Shown: one piece after another, positions 29,685 through 37,955 of the stretch | How positions within the stretch are numbered: the first letter of the stretch is position 1 | How the letters are laid out: every line of letters starts with the position of its first letter | Assembly (NCBI RefSeq): GCF_006385875.1 | Contig: NZ_VFSU01000011.1 | Span: forward strand, 62,001-126,000 | Source of the DNA: Sandaracinobacter neustonicus | Lineage (GTDB): Bacteria > Pseudomonadota > Alphaproteobacteria > Sphingomonadales > Sphingomonadaceae | Reading direction: 5' to 3' | Length of the DNA stretch: 64,000 bases | Notes under the pieces: model-generated | What the model was told of the DNA's origin: nothing | Databases searched by the model: none | The model's input: only the letters and a program-made list of their open reading frames with translations | Position numbers and translations under genes: made by a program

Positions 29685-31108
29685 GATGCGCTGTCTCCTG
29701 TGCTTATTCTGTTGAAACTATAGGGCGTCAGGCCGCGGTTGACGCGGTCGATCTGCAAATCGGCCCCGGTGGGCGGGGCGGAGCGCTGGCGGCAATCGGG
29801 CCGGGTGCAGGCCGTGCAGCCGGGGCCGATGGGCGCGGCCGGATGGCTGTTGAGGTCGATCCCGTTGGCATAAACCAGCCCGCGCGCATGATCGAGCGCG
29901 CAGGCCAGCGCGATGGCGAAGCGCGGCCGTTCCGCGCCCCATGGCGTGATCTGCGGGCGGACGGTGCGGGCGATGCTGAACAGCCGCTCGCCGCCCTCCA
30001 CCTCTGCGATCTGGGTGAGGATGCGGCCGGGCTGTTCGAAGGCTTCGTGCAGCACCCACAGCGGGCATTGGCCGCCGTCTGCGGCGAAGGGCAGGCGGCC
30101 TGCGGCGAAGCGCTTGGAAATCTGCCCGGCCCTGTCTGTGCGGAGCAGCATGAAGGGGATGCCGCGCATGCCGGGCCGTTGCAGTGTGGTGAGCCGGTGG
30201 GCGACCTGTTCGAATCCGGCGGAGAAGCGGGCCTGCAGCAGTTCCATGTCATAGCCGGACGATTCGGCGGCGGCGTGGAAACGGGCGTAGGGCATCATCA
30301 GCGCGGCCGCCCAATAGCTGGCGAGATTGGCGGCGAGCAGTTGCCCGGCGACGGGAACGGCCTGAAGCTGTGGGGCGGCGGTGGCGATTTCCGCTTCGAT
30401 TTCCGCTTTTGCCTCCAGTTGGGCCAGTTGCACGCACAGCTGGAACAGCCGTGAGGCGCTGTCGAGCACTTCGGAGAGCAGAATCTGCCGGTTGTGGTGA
30501 TCGTGCCGCCGCAGCTTGTCTGGCATCACGTCCCACGGCAGCACCCGGACGCTGAGGCCGTGGCGCGTGCGCAGCCGTTCCTGCACCGCGGCATCCAGCG
30601 GCAGGCCGGACAGGCGCAGTTCGTCTGCAAGCGCTTCGGCGTGGCTGTCCAGATCGGCAAAATGGTTGCCGCGATCCAGCAGATGCGCGCGGACCAGTGC
30701 GAGCGGGGAGGGCGGGGCAGCGGCCGTCCCCGGCGCGTCGCCCGTTTCGGCGAGGCGGAGCAGGGCAGCGGCGATATCCGGAAATTGTTCGGCGAATTCG
30801 CGCACGTCCGTGCGGCTGACGGGCGCGCCCGCCTTGGCCAGCGCTGCGGCGATGTCCTCTGCGCGGCGGTCGCTGTCTGCCGAGGTGAACTGGCGGACAT
30901 CGACTTCATAGGTTTCGGCCAGCTTCAGCAACACCTTGGCGGAGAGCGGGCGCTGATTATGTTCCAGCAGGTTGAGGTAGGAGACCGACAGGCCCAGATC
31001 GGCGGCCATGCGGCTTTGCGTGAGGCCCATCCCCATGCGCAGGCGACGCACCCGGGGCCCGGCGAACAGCTTTCGCTCCATCGCGTCCGGGATTGTCAAA
31101 ATATTCAC
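29681..31108 (-). CDS. RamB/ScfR-type transcriptional regulator
   Basis: About 475 residues. XRE helix-turn-helix at 16-70 (RVRRLRMGMGLTQSRMAADLGLSVSYLNLLEHNQRPLS), a central ImmA/IrrE-type domain (LLSEVLDSASRLFQLCVQLAQLE) and the short-chain fatty acyl regulator C-terminus with the cysteine pattern GCTACTRPDCRQRSAPP. RamB and ScfR respond to acetate or propionate status and control acetate and glyoxylate-cycle genes. Lying just ahead of malate synthase, this one probably regulates it. GTG at 31108 is the first start; ATG at 31081 is the alternative. Confidence 0.92.
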   Translation of the reverse strand: MNILTIPDAMERKLFAGPRVRRLRMGMGLTQSRMAADLGLSVSYLNLLEHNQRPLSAKVLLKLAETYEVDVRQFTSADSDRRAEDIAAALAKAGAPVSRTDVREFAEQFPDIAAALLRLAETGDAPGTAAAPPSPLALVRAHLLDRGNHFADLDSHAEALADELRLSGLPLDAAVQERLRTRHGLSVRVLPWDVMPDKLRRHDHHNRQILLSEVLDSASRLFQLCVQLAQLEAKAEIEAEIATAAPQLQAVPVAGQLLAANLASYWAAALMMPYARFHAAAESSGYDMELLQARFSAGFEQVAHRLTTLQRPGMRGIPFMLLRTDRAGQISKRFAAGRLPFAADGGQCPLWVLHEAFEQPGRILTQIAEVEGGERLFSIARTVRPQITPWGAERPRFAIALACALDHARGLVYANGIDLNSHPAAPIGPGCTACTRPDCRQRSAPPTGADLQIDRVNRGLTPYSFNRISTGDSAS

Positions 31109-31232
31109 AGTTTTGCGATATTCCTGTTCAATGTTTGACAGCGTTGGTGGAATTTTGACCCGCTGTTTCGCGCGTTTCCCTGACTGAAGCGCCGGTTCCG
31201 GTCAAGCCATGGTGGATTTGGTCTGCCGAATT

Positions 31233-31249
31233 GTGAAACATAAGTGAAA
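31233..31249. promoter_or_regulatory. Tandem GTGAAA repeats in the regulator-proC interval
   Basis: GTGAAA occurs at 31233-31238 and 31244-31249, 11 bp apart (one helical turn), within a relatively AT-rich interval between the divergent regulator and proC. It may be a control site. This is inference only. Confidence 0.25.
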
Positions 31250-31329
31250 ATTGTTGACGAGATGGGCGATTCTTCTGGCTGAAAACGGCTCGTCTTGCTC
31301 GCGAAACCTTCCGTCTCTACGAATGGGGC

Positions 31330-32190
31330 ATGTTCCATTTTCAGCCTGATCCGGTTCCGCCGCTGTTGTCCCGTCTGTGGCTTGTGGGGTGTGGGGCGAT
31401 GGGCGGGGCGCTGCTGAGCCGCTGGCTGGAGTCCGGCTTGCCGGGCGAGGGGGTGACGGTGATCGATCCGGCCCCGCGCGGGCTGCCGGAGCCGTTCGCC
31501 GGGCGGGTGGTTGCCAATGCCGCCGAAGCGGGCGACGCGCCCAGCCTCGTGGTGCTGGGTATCAAGCCGCAGATGCTGGGCGCGATCGGCCCCGGTGTGG
31601 CGGCGGTGGCCGGGGCGGCGCCTGTGCTTTCCATGATGGCCGGGGTGCGGATCGCGGCGTTGCAGGCGCTGTTTGCCGGGCCGGTGCTCCGCATGATGCC
31701 GAACACGCCCGCGCAGATCGGGCAGGGGGTGACGGCGCTGTTCAGCGAGCGCGCTGATCCTGTGGCGCGTGCTGGCGTGGAGTGGCTGGCGAACGCAGCC
31801 GGAAGCTTGCTGTGGCTAGAGGAAGAGGCGCAGTTCGATGCGGTGACGGCGCTGTCCGGCTCCGGCCCGGCCTATCTGTTCCGCTTCATCGAGGCGCTGG
31901 CGAGCGCGGCCGAGGCCGTGGGGCTTCCCGCTGCGATGGCCCGGCAGCTGGCGCTGGACACTGTGACGGGGTCGGCGGCGCTTGCGGCGCAATCCGATCT
32001 GTCTCCGGCAGCGTTGCGGGAGCAGGTGACCAGCCCGAATGGCACCACGGCAGCCGGGTTGCAGCAGCTGGATGGAGATGGGCTGCTGACGAGCCTGATG
32101 CGCGCCACCGTTCGGGCGGCAACGGAACGCTCCCGGCAGATGGCGGAGGCGGCCGAGGCTGTGCCGCCGAAGACGGGGGTGGCGTTGTGA
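31330..32190 (+). CDS. proC: Pyrroline-5-carboxylate reductase
   Basis: Last step of proline synthesis, using NAD(P)H. About 286 residues. Dinucleotide site: LWLVGCGAMGGALLSRWLE. Family patterns: VLGIKPQ, VLRMMPNTPAQIGQGVTAL, and the signature DAVTALSGSGPAYLFRFIEAL with ALREQVTSPNGTTAAGLQQLD. The TetR-type gene starts inside its stop (GTGA). Its own promoter lies between it and the divergent RamB-like gene. Confidence 0.97.
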   Translation: MFHFQPDPVPPLLSRLWLVGCGAMGGALLSRWLESGLPGEGVTVIDPAPRGLPEPFAGRVVANAAEAGDAPSLVVLGIKPQMLGAIGPGVAAVAGAAPVLSMMAGVRIAALQALFAGPVLRMMPNTPAQIGQGVTALFSERADPVARAGVEWLANAAGSLLWLEEEAQFDAVTALSGSGPAYLFRFIEALASAAEAVGLPAAMARQLALDTVTGSAALAAQSDLSPAALREQVTSPNGTTAAGLQQLDGDGLLTSLMRATVRAATERSRQMAEAAEAVPPKTGVAL

Positions 32191-32864
32191 GCGAGGCGAA
32201 GATGCCGTTGCTGGACGCGTGGCTGGCAGTGATCGGCGAGGCCGGGTGGCGCAAGGCGTCTGCCGAGGATGTCGTCGCGCGCGCCGGGCTTGCGGTAGAC
32301 AAAGCGCGGCGGGTGGGCGGAGACCGGATCGACGCGCTGGCGGCGTTTCAGGACAGGATCGCCGCCGAGGCTGCGGCTGGCGCGGCGGAAGCGGTTGGCA
32401 GCGTGCGCGACCGGCTGTTCGACGGATTGATGCGCGGCTTCGACGCGATGCAGGCGCATCGCCCGGCGGTGCTGGCGATCTGGAAAAGCCGCGATCCGGG
32501 TGTCGCCTTGCTGCTGGGCAGCCGGGCCGGGCTGCATGTGCGCCGTCTGGCGCAGGCGGCGGGAATTGATGTGGAGGGCGTGCGCGGGCGGTTGCGTGTG
32601 GCGGCACTGGGGGCGCTCTGCCTGCAGGCCGCGCGGGGCTGGCTGGCGGACGACAGCGCCGATATGTCTGCGACCATGGCCGAACTGGACCGACTGCTGG
32701 AGCGGGCGGAAAAGGCGGAACTGGAAGGGGTGAGCCCGGACTTGATCGGCCTGCCGGGGCTGACGTCGCTGCTCAACCGGCTGCCGTTTGCCCGCTTGAC
32801 TGACCGCCTGCGCGGGAGCGGCGATCCAGTTCCTCCACCATCGCCCGATCTTCCGGCGGAATAA
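32187..32864 (+). CDS. TetR-family-like regulator
   Basis: About 225 residues. The N-terminal 45 residues look like a TetR helix-turn-helix (LDAWLAVIGEAGWRKASAEDVVARAGLAVDKARRVGG). The rest is helical, with RDRLFDGLMRGFDAMQAHRPAVLAIWKS, a COQ9/TetR-C-like layout. Effector unknown. GTG start overlaps the proC stop (GTGA), so it is likely in the proC operon. Its last 92 bp overlap the convergent MarR gene. Confidence 0.75.
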   Translation: MSEAKMPLLDAWLAVIGEAGWRKASAEDVVARAGLAVDKARRVGGDRIDALAAFQDRIAAEAAAGAAEAVGSVRDRLFDGLMRGFDAMQAHRPAVLAIWKSRDPGVALLLGSRAGLHVRRLAQAAGIDVEGVRGRLRVAALGALCLQAARGWLADDSADMSATMAELDRLLERAEKAELEGVSPDLIGLPGLTSLLNRLPFARLTDRLRGSGDPVPPPSPDLPAE

Positions 32865-33324
32865 GTCCGGCGAGCACGGCCCAGAAGCCGCTGACGGCCT
32901 GTTGCCCGGCCTGACCATAGGCACCGGCCATCCGTTCCTTCAGCGCCTCGAAAAGCTGGGCTTCCAGCTTGACCCCTGCGGGGGTGAGGGACAGCAGGCG
33001 TTGCCGCCTGTCATGCGTGCCCACGGCCTGCGCGACGAGGCCGTCCGCCACCAGATCGGCCAACACGCGCGAGAGCGACTGTTTGGTGATGGCGAGCAGG
33101 CGCAGCAGATCGGAGACGGCAAGCCCCGGCTGGCGCGAGATGAAATAGAGCGCACGGTGGTGCGCCCGGCCCAGCCCGCGCTCGGCGAGGATAGCATCTG
33201 CGCCGCGAATCATGCTGGCATAGCCGAAATAGAGCAGCTCGATGCCGCGGCGGATCTCCGGCTCGCGCAGGAACAGCGGCGACGCGCGCGAATTGCCGAG
33301 CGAAGGGGGCGATATATCAGCCAT
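32773..33324 (-). CDS. MarR-family regulator
   Basis: About 183 residues. Winged helix: YFISRQPGLAVSDLLRLLAITKQSLSRVLADLVADGLV, then the wing THDRRQRLLSLTPAGVKLEAQLFEAL. A C-terminal tail (EELDRRSRAGGQSSGQTAAG) follows the dimer helices. Likely represses a nearby or unlinked gene; target unknown. 3' end overlaps the TetR-like gene by 92 bp on the other strand. Confidence 0.93.
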   Translation of the reverse strand: MADISPPSLGNSRASPLFLREPEIRRGIELLYFGYASMIRGADAILAERGLGRAHHRALYFISRQPGLAVSDLLRLLAITKQSLSRVLADLVADGLVAQAVGTHDRRQRLLSLTPAGVKLEAQLFEALKERMAGAYGQAGQQAVSGFWAVLAGLIPPEDRAMVEELDRRSRAGGQSSGQTAAG

Positions 33325-34016
33325 GTTGCCCGGTTTTTGCCTGTGGGCTCGGTTCAGCGCAAGCAGGTTGCATGGGTCGGGTAACGCCGCTTGTCATGCG
33401 ACATTGCAGCGGTGGCATTCCGGCAACGGTTCGGCTTGAATATGCCCCGATATGCACATGTCTATGTTGCACTGCGGTGTGACTGTGGTTAACTGACGAA
33501 CAGGCTGTAATTGCTGTTGGAAACTGTTCGGCGTTTTTCTGGCGCATGTTCATTGGCAGTTTCAGCATCGCGACTGTTGTTTGGGTATTGCCGGACGGGG
33601 GCTTTGTTGCAGTCAAGGGTTAAAGGGTAACACCCGATACTCATGTATCAGGGGTTCGAGCTTGAAGTGAGGACGGCGCTTGGCGGGTGATGCGGCACAA
33701 GGCAGGTTGAAGCTGCCGGGGAGACTCGCGGGCAGGAGGGGCGTTGGTGCTTTCGCCTTGTTCCTACTTTGCCTTTCGATGTTTTTCTTGATGCCGATGT
33801 TCCAGGGGCTTGGCCTCGCTGCCGAGCAGCCCGGAATGGAAAAAAGCGGCGCTGCGAGCGAGGCGGACCGGGTTGCCGCTCAAGAGGTTGCGGATCTGAC
33901 ACGACAGCCATGATGTCGGGATATGACAAGACGCGGGCCTCGGGTTTTGGAACCTGCGATTGACCGGGCTCGCCGGGCTTCATAAACCGCGCGGAAATCT
34001 CAGGAGCTTTTCTCTG
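33325..34016. other. Long region ahead of the polysaccharide export gene
   Basis: About 690 bp with at most one small gene (33680-33913, separate entry). It should carry the promoter of the export operon. A dyad GATACtcatGTATC lies at 33636-33649, within CCCGATAC...GTATCAGGGG, and could be an operator or leader hairpin. The stretch 33440-33600 is less G+C-rich than its neighbours. No other element can be named. Confidence 0.5.
33680..33913 (+). CDS. Possible small membrane-anchored protein
   Basis: Up to 77 residues from a TTG start with GAGGA six bases upstream. It has a basic N-terminus and one hydrophobic segment (GAFALFLLCLSMFFLMPMFQGL), then a charged tail. It could be a signal peptide or a single-pass membrane protein. 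No homologue is recognised, and the rare start and short length leave it uncertain. It lies just upstream of the export protein on the same strand. Confidence 0.35.
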   Translation: MAGDAAQGRLKLPGRLAGRRGVGAFALFLLCLSMFFLMPMFQGLGLAAEQPGMEKSGAASEADRVAAQEVADLTRQP

Positions 34017-36701
34017 GTGCGAGTTTCGTTCCAAATTCTGCTGTCGGTCTCTCTGCTGCTCCCCTCTGGTCTCATTGCCCAGAAGGCCGTTGCGCAATCG
34101 TTGGACCCCAGCCTCCTGCGCAATCTGCAGACCCAGCTTGGGGCGAGCGAGTTGCCGCAGGCAGATTCGGGTGTTCAGCAGCCCCTCTCGACCGGAGAGG
34201 TTTCGCTGCCGGGCAGCCGCATCGACACGCTGGAAGAGCAGGAGGTTCGCCGGGCCGAGGCGCGTCGCCAACTGCGCGACATCTACATGCCATCCGAAGT
34301 CGAGCAGGATTATCGGCGGCGGCTGGGCGACAAGCAGTTGCGCCAGTTCGGTTATGATTTCTTCCAGTCGGCACCGCCGCCGACCGGCACGCGTGCCGGG
34401 GCGATCAGCGACGAATATGTGCTGGGCATCGGCGACCAGATTCAGGTGAGTTTCCGGGGCGCGACGAATCGCACGCAGACGGTGCGGGTCGATCGTGACG
34501 GCAAGATCGTGGTTGGAGACCTGCGGCCGATTCCGGCTGCGGGGCGCTCGCTTGGCAGCGTTCGCAACGATCTGGCGGCGGAAACCAAGCGGACCCTGCT
34601 GGCGACGGACGTTTATGTGTCGGTGGGCGAAGTCCGCGCTGTCAGCGTGTTTGTTGGTGGCGAGGTGGAGCGGCCGGGCCAGTATAGCCTGACATCCTTG
34701 TCGGACGTCGGCACGGCGCTGGCGCAGGCGGGGGGCATCCGCCGCTCGGGGTCGCTGCGGCAGGTGCGGATCGTGCGGGCCGGTGGCGGCACGGTGAGCG
34801 TGGACCTTTATGGCCTGCTGGGGATCGGCGCGCCGCCCAGCGTGCGGCTGCAGGACGGCGACAAGGTGATCGTGCCCGTGATCGGGCCGACGATCGCCGT
34901 GACGGGGGCAGTCGCCCGCCCCGGCATTTACGAGCTTCGCGGTTCCTCGTCGGTGGGTTCGGTTGTGGGCTTTGCGGGCGGGGCGATCCGGCAGCGGGGT
35001 GCGCAGGTGGTGATCAGCCGCATCGGGCCGGACGGCACGGAAAGCTTCATCAAGGCCGCAGGGACCGGGGCCACGGTGCTGGCGGGCGATTCCGTGCAGG
35101 TGCTGGCCGGGTCGGCTGGCGGCGCGGTCGGGCGGGTGCAGCTGCAGGGCTTTGTAGACAATGCCGGCGCGCGGCCGCTGGTGGCGGCAGGCACGGTGGC
35201 CGAACTGGTCGGCTCGCCGTCGGACCTTCGCAGCGACACCTACCAGCTTGGCGCGATTCTGGTGCGGCGCGATCCCTCCAGCGGGGCCCGGCTGTTCCAG
35301 ATGGTGAACCTCGCGCGCGAGCTGAGGGAGCGCAACTCCACCCCGCTGCAGAGCGAGGACCAGCTGTTCGTCTTTTCGCGGGCGGATATCGCTTTCATGA
35401 ACAGCGTGGCTGTGCGTCAGGTGGTGCTGGGCCAGCCCAATCCCATGCCGCAATGCAAGGCGCTCGACCGGTTGGCGACCTTGGTGAAAGACACTGAAGC
35501 CGCGCGCTTCAATGCCGTTACCCGTTCAGGACTTGTCGTGATCTCGAACGAGGGAGCTAAGCTTGGCGCAGTCGGTACGGCTCTTGGGCAGACGAGCCGC
35601 CGGACCACGGACATGGCTGTCGCCGGGACGCAAACCCGTCGGGCAGAGGAAGACAAGATTCCGGAATGCCCCAAGGTGTTCGAGGATGAGCCTGAGTTGC
35701 TGCCCGTGCTGATCGAGCACAGCATCAGCATCGGCGGTTCGGTGCGGCGGCCGGGTGCTTATCCCGTGGGTGAACTGGCCTCTGCGCGCGATCTGTCTCT
35801 GGTGGCAGACGGCCTGCTGGTCGGCTCGCGCGATCTGGTGCTGGATATCAACCGCAGCGTCGGCGGGCCGACCGAGCGGGTGCAGATCGACGGGAGCGGT
35901 TCCATGATGTCGCTCACGACGCTGGCACCCGGCGATGACATCCGCTTCAACGCCCAGCAGGGCGCGTTTGAGGGGTCGGGCGTGTTGCTGTCTGGCGAGG
36001 TGGCGCGGCCGGGGCTTTATTCCATCCGCAAGGGGGAGAAGCTGTCGGAACTGCTGCAGCGCGCGGGTGGGCTGACGAACTATGGCTATGCCTATGGTGC
36101 CATCTTTACCCGCCGCAGCGTGAAGGAAGCGCAGGAAGAAGGCTTCCGCCGGACGGCGCGCGAACTGAACAACAGCCTGCTGGCGATTGCCGCGCGCTCC
36201 AGCTCGTCGAGCGGAGACGGTCTGGCCGGGGCGGCCGCGCTGATCCAGACTCTGGGAACCACCGAAGCTCCCGGCCGGATGGTGGTAGAGGCCGACCCGC
36301 GCGTTCTGGAGCTGCGGCCGGATCTGGATACGATCATGGAGCCGGGCGACAGCATCTTCATTCCGAAGCGGCCGAACTATGTGCTGGCGCTGGGCGACGT
36401 GAACAATCCGGGCGCGCTGCAGTTCGTGGAGGGCAAGTCCGCGCAGAATTACCTGCGCGAGGCGGGCGGCATGCAGCGCACCGCGGATGACAATCGCGCC
36501 TTCATGGTGCTGCCCAACGGCATGGCGCAACCCATTCGTGCCAGCGGGCGCGGCGGCGGCACGCCGCCTCCGGGCACGACGATCATCGTGCCGAAGAATA
36601 TCGATCCCCTCTATCGCCTGTCGGTGTTCAGGGACGTGACGACGATCATCGCCCAGCTTGCGACCTCCGTTGCGACTGTGGCCGTGCTGGCGACCAACTG
36701 A
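34017..36701 (+). CDS. Very long SLBB-domain polysaccharide export protein (Wza-like)
   Basis: Outer-membrane or periplasmic channel part of polysaccharide export. About 894 residues, twice Wza. GTG at 34017 follows AGGAG and starts a clean signal peptide (VRVSFQILLSVSLLLPSGLIAQKAVAQ). A Poly_export domain is near residues 120-200 (LGIGDQIQVSFRGATNRTQTVRVDRDG). Six SLBB-like units follow, marked by GGEVERPGQY, GAVARPGIY, GFVDNAGARP, GGSVRRPGAY, GEVARPGLY and GDVNNPGAL. A hydrophobic C-terminus (IIAQLATSVATVAVLATN) may be a membrane helix. No lipobox is seen. Its stop shares a base with the next ATG. Confidence 0.9.
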   Translation: MRVSFQILLSVSLLLPSGLIAQKAVAQSLDPSLLRNLQTQLGASELPQADSGVQQPLSTGEVSLPGSRIDTLEEQEVRRAEARRQLRDIYMPSEVEQDYRRRLGDKQLRQFGYDFFQSAPPPTGTRAGAISDEYVLGIGDQIQVSFRGATNRTQTVRVDRDGKIVVGDLRPIPAAGRSLGSVRNDLAAETKRTLLATDVYVSVGEVRAVSVFVGGEVERPGQYSLTSLSDVGTALAQAGGIRRSGSLRQVRIVRAGGGTVSVDLYGLLGIGAPPSVRLQDGDKVIVPVIGPTIAVTGAVARPGIYELRGSSSVGSVVGFAGGAIRQRGAQVVISRIGPDGTESFIKAAGTGATVLAGDSVQVLAGSAGGAVGRVQLQGFVDNAGARPLVAAGTVAELVGSPSDLRSDTYQLGAILVRRDPSSGARLFQMVNLARELRERNSTPLQSEDQLFVFSRADIAFMNSVAVRQVVLGQPNPMPQCKALDRLATLVKDTEAARFNAVTRSGLVVISNEGAKLGAVGTALGQTSRRTTDMAVAGTQTRRAEEDKIPECPKVFEDEPELLPVLIEHSISIGGSVRRPGAYPVGELASARDLSLVADGLLVGSRDLVLDINRSVGGPTERVQIDGSGSMMSLTTLAPGDDIRFNAQQGAFEGSGVLLSGEVARPGLYSIRKGEKLSELLQRAGGLTNYGYAYGAIFTRRSVKEAQEEGFRRTARELNNSLLAIAARSSSSSGDGLAGAAALIQTLGTTEAPGRMVVEADPRVLELRPDLDTIMEPGDSIFIPKRPNYVLALGDVNNPGALQFVEGKSAQNYLREAGGMQRTADDNRAFMVLPNGMAQPIRASGRGGGTPPPGTTIIVPKNIDPLYRLSVFRDVTTIIAQLATSVATVAVLATN

Positions 36702-37726
36702 TGATCGCCAATCTCGCATTTGCCCTTTCCGGCGCGCTGATCGCGCTGCTGGTTTCGCTGTGGGCGGTGCCGATCGGCACGCGTCTGGGCCTGCTGGATT
36801 TCCCGGACCCGGCCGGTGGACGGAAACTGCATGCCAAGGTTACGCCGTTGGTGGGTGGATTGGCGCTGGTGCTGGCTGCTGCTGCTGCCGTCGTCGCGAT
36901 GTTGCTGTTGTTCCCGACTATTCCTCGTCGCGTGTTGTTGTGGTTTCTTGTCACCGTGACGGGGCTGTTTCTGGTCGGCGCGATGGATGATCGCATGGGG
37001 CTGACGGCGCGGACACGCCTTGCAGTTGCCTCGATGTTTCTGCTGGCGGCGATTGCGCAGGTGCCGGATTTCGCCGTTTCATTCCTGTTGTTCGCCGGTC
37101 AGGAGGATTTGTTCCTGTTACCCGGCCTGTTGGGGCTGGGCTTCTCGCTGCTGTGCTTTGTGGGCCTGCTGAACGCCGTGAACATGGCGGACGGGAAGAA
37201 TGGGCTGGTGATCGGTCAGGCGCTGATCTGGTCAGCAATCCTGATGCTGCGGCTGCCCGCGCATATGTTGCCGCTGATGGCGGCGATCGCGGGCGCGCTG
37301 GCCGTGCTGTTTGTGTTCAACATGAAGGGCCGGCTCTTTCTGGGCGACAATGGCAGTTATGGCCTGTCGGCGATGTTCGGGCTGCTGGCGATCTATGCGT
37401 GGAACCATGGCTTTGCCGACATCCATGTGGACGACATCGCGCTGATCTTCGCGGTTCCGGTGTTCGATACGCTGCGGCTGATCGTGTTCCGCCTGTGGCA
37501 GGGCAAGAGCCCGTTCACGCCGGGGCGGGACCATTTGCACCATTATCTCTACGCCCGTTGGGGCTGGCCGCGGCCTTTGGCGTGGGTGTTGCTGCTGGTG
37601 GCGGTGCCCAATCTGCTGGCCATTGCGTTCCCGGGCACGGGGCTGGTGTGGCTGATCGTAACATTCGTCGCCTATTTCGGCCTGCTGTGGGCGGCAACGG
37701 CTTCGCCGCGCGCACGGACGGCCTGA
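36701..37726 (+). CDS. WecA-like undecaprenyl-phosphate sugar-1-phosphate transferase
   Basis: Starts polysaccharide synthesis by moving a sugar-1-phosphate to undecaprenyl phosphate at the inner membrane. About 341 residues, about ten or eleven helices. MraY/WecA motifs: GAMDDRMGLTARTRL (DD), GLLNAVNMADGKNGL, MKGRLFLGDNGSYGLSAMFG and PFTPGRDHLHHYL. The usual NxxDGxDGL reads NMADGKNGL and the GDAGS box reads GDNGS, both seen in WecA relatives. Donor sugar unknown. Co-transcribed with the export protein (1-bp overlap). Confidence 0.93.
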   Translation: MIANLAFALSGALIALLVSLWAVPIGTRLGLLDFPDPAGGRKLHAKVTPLVGGLALVLAAAAAVVAMLLLFPTIPRRVLLWFLVTVTGLFLVGAMDDRMGLTARTRLAVASMFLLAAIAQVPDFAVSFLLFAGQEDLFLLPGLLGLGFSLLCFVGLLNAVNMADGKNGLVIGQALIWSAILMLRLPAHMLPLMAAIAGALAVLFVFNMKGRLFLGDNGSYGLSAMFGLLAIYAWNHGFADIHVDDIALIFAVPVFDTLRLIVFRLWQGKSPFTPGRDHLHHYLYARWGWPRPLAWVLLLVAVPNLLAIAFPGTGLVWLIVTFVAYFGLLWAATASPRARTA

Positions 37727-37835
37727 ACCTGCAATTCGGGGCTTGAAGCGCCCCGATGTTCCAGCTATCAGCGCGCCTCCGGACGCACCGGCCCCCGGCT
37801 CAGGCTTGGGTGGCGCAGCGCCGGACAGCCGGAAT

Positions 37836-37910
37836 TGGGGTGTAGCCAAGCGGTAAGGCAGCGGTTTTTGGTACCGCCATTCCCAGGTTCGAATCCTGGC
37901 ACCCCAGCCA
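37836..37910 (+). tRNA. tRNA-Gln (anticodon TTG)
   Basis: The cloverleaf folds fully: acceptor TGGGGTG (37836-37842) pairs with CACCCCA, the anticodon stem GCGGT/ACCGC encloses TTTTGGT with anticodon TTG, and the T-loop has GGTTCGAATCC. The 3' CCA is encoded. Stands alone between the WecA-like gene and lacI. Confidence 0.97.
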
Positions 37911-37955
37911 CCGGCCCGGCTTCAAACATTCATCGGACATCGCTATATCAGCGCC

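Noticed and set aside
33648-35453. 601-codon minus-strand frame opposite the export gene
   Set aside because: The plus strand encodes a clear SLBB protein with a signal peptide; the minus frame is Arg/His/Pro-rich without motifs.
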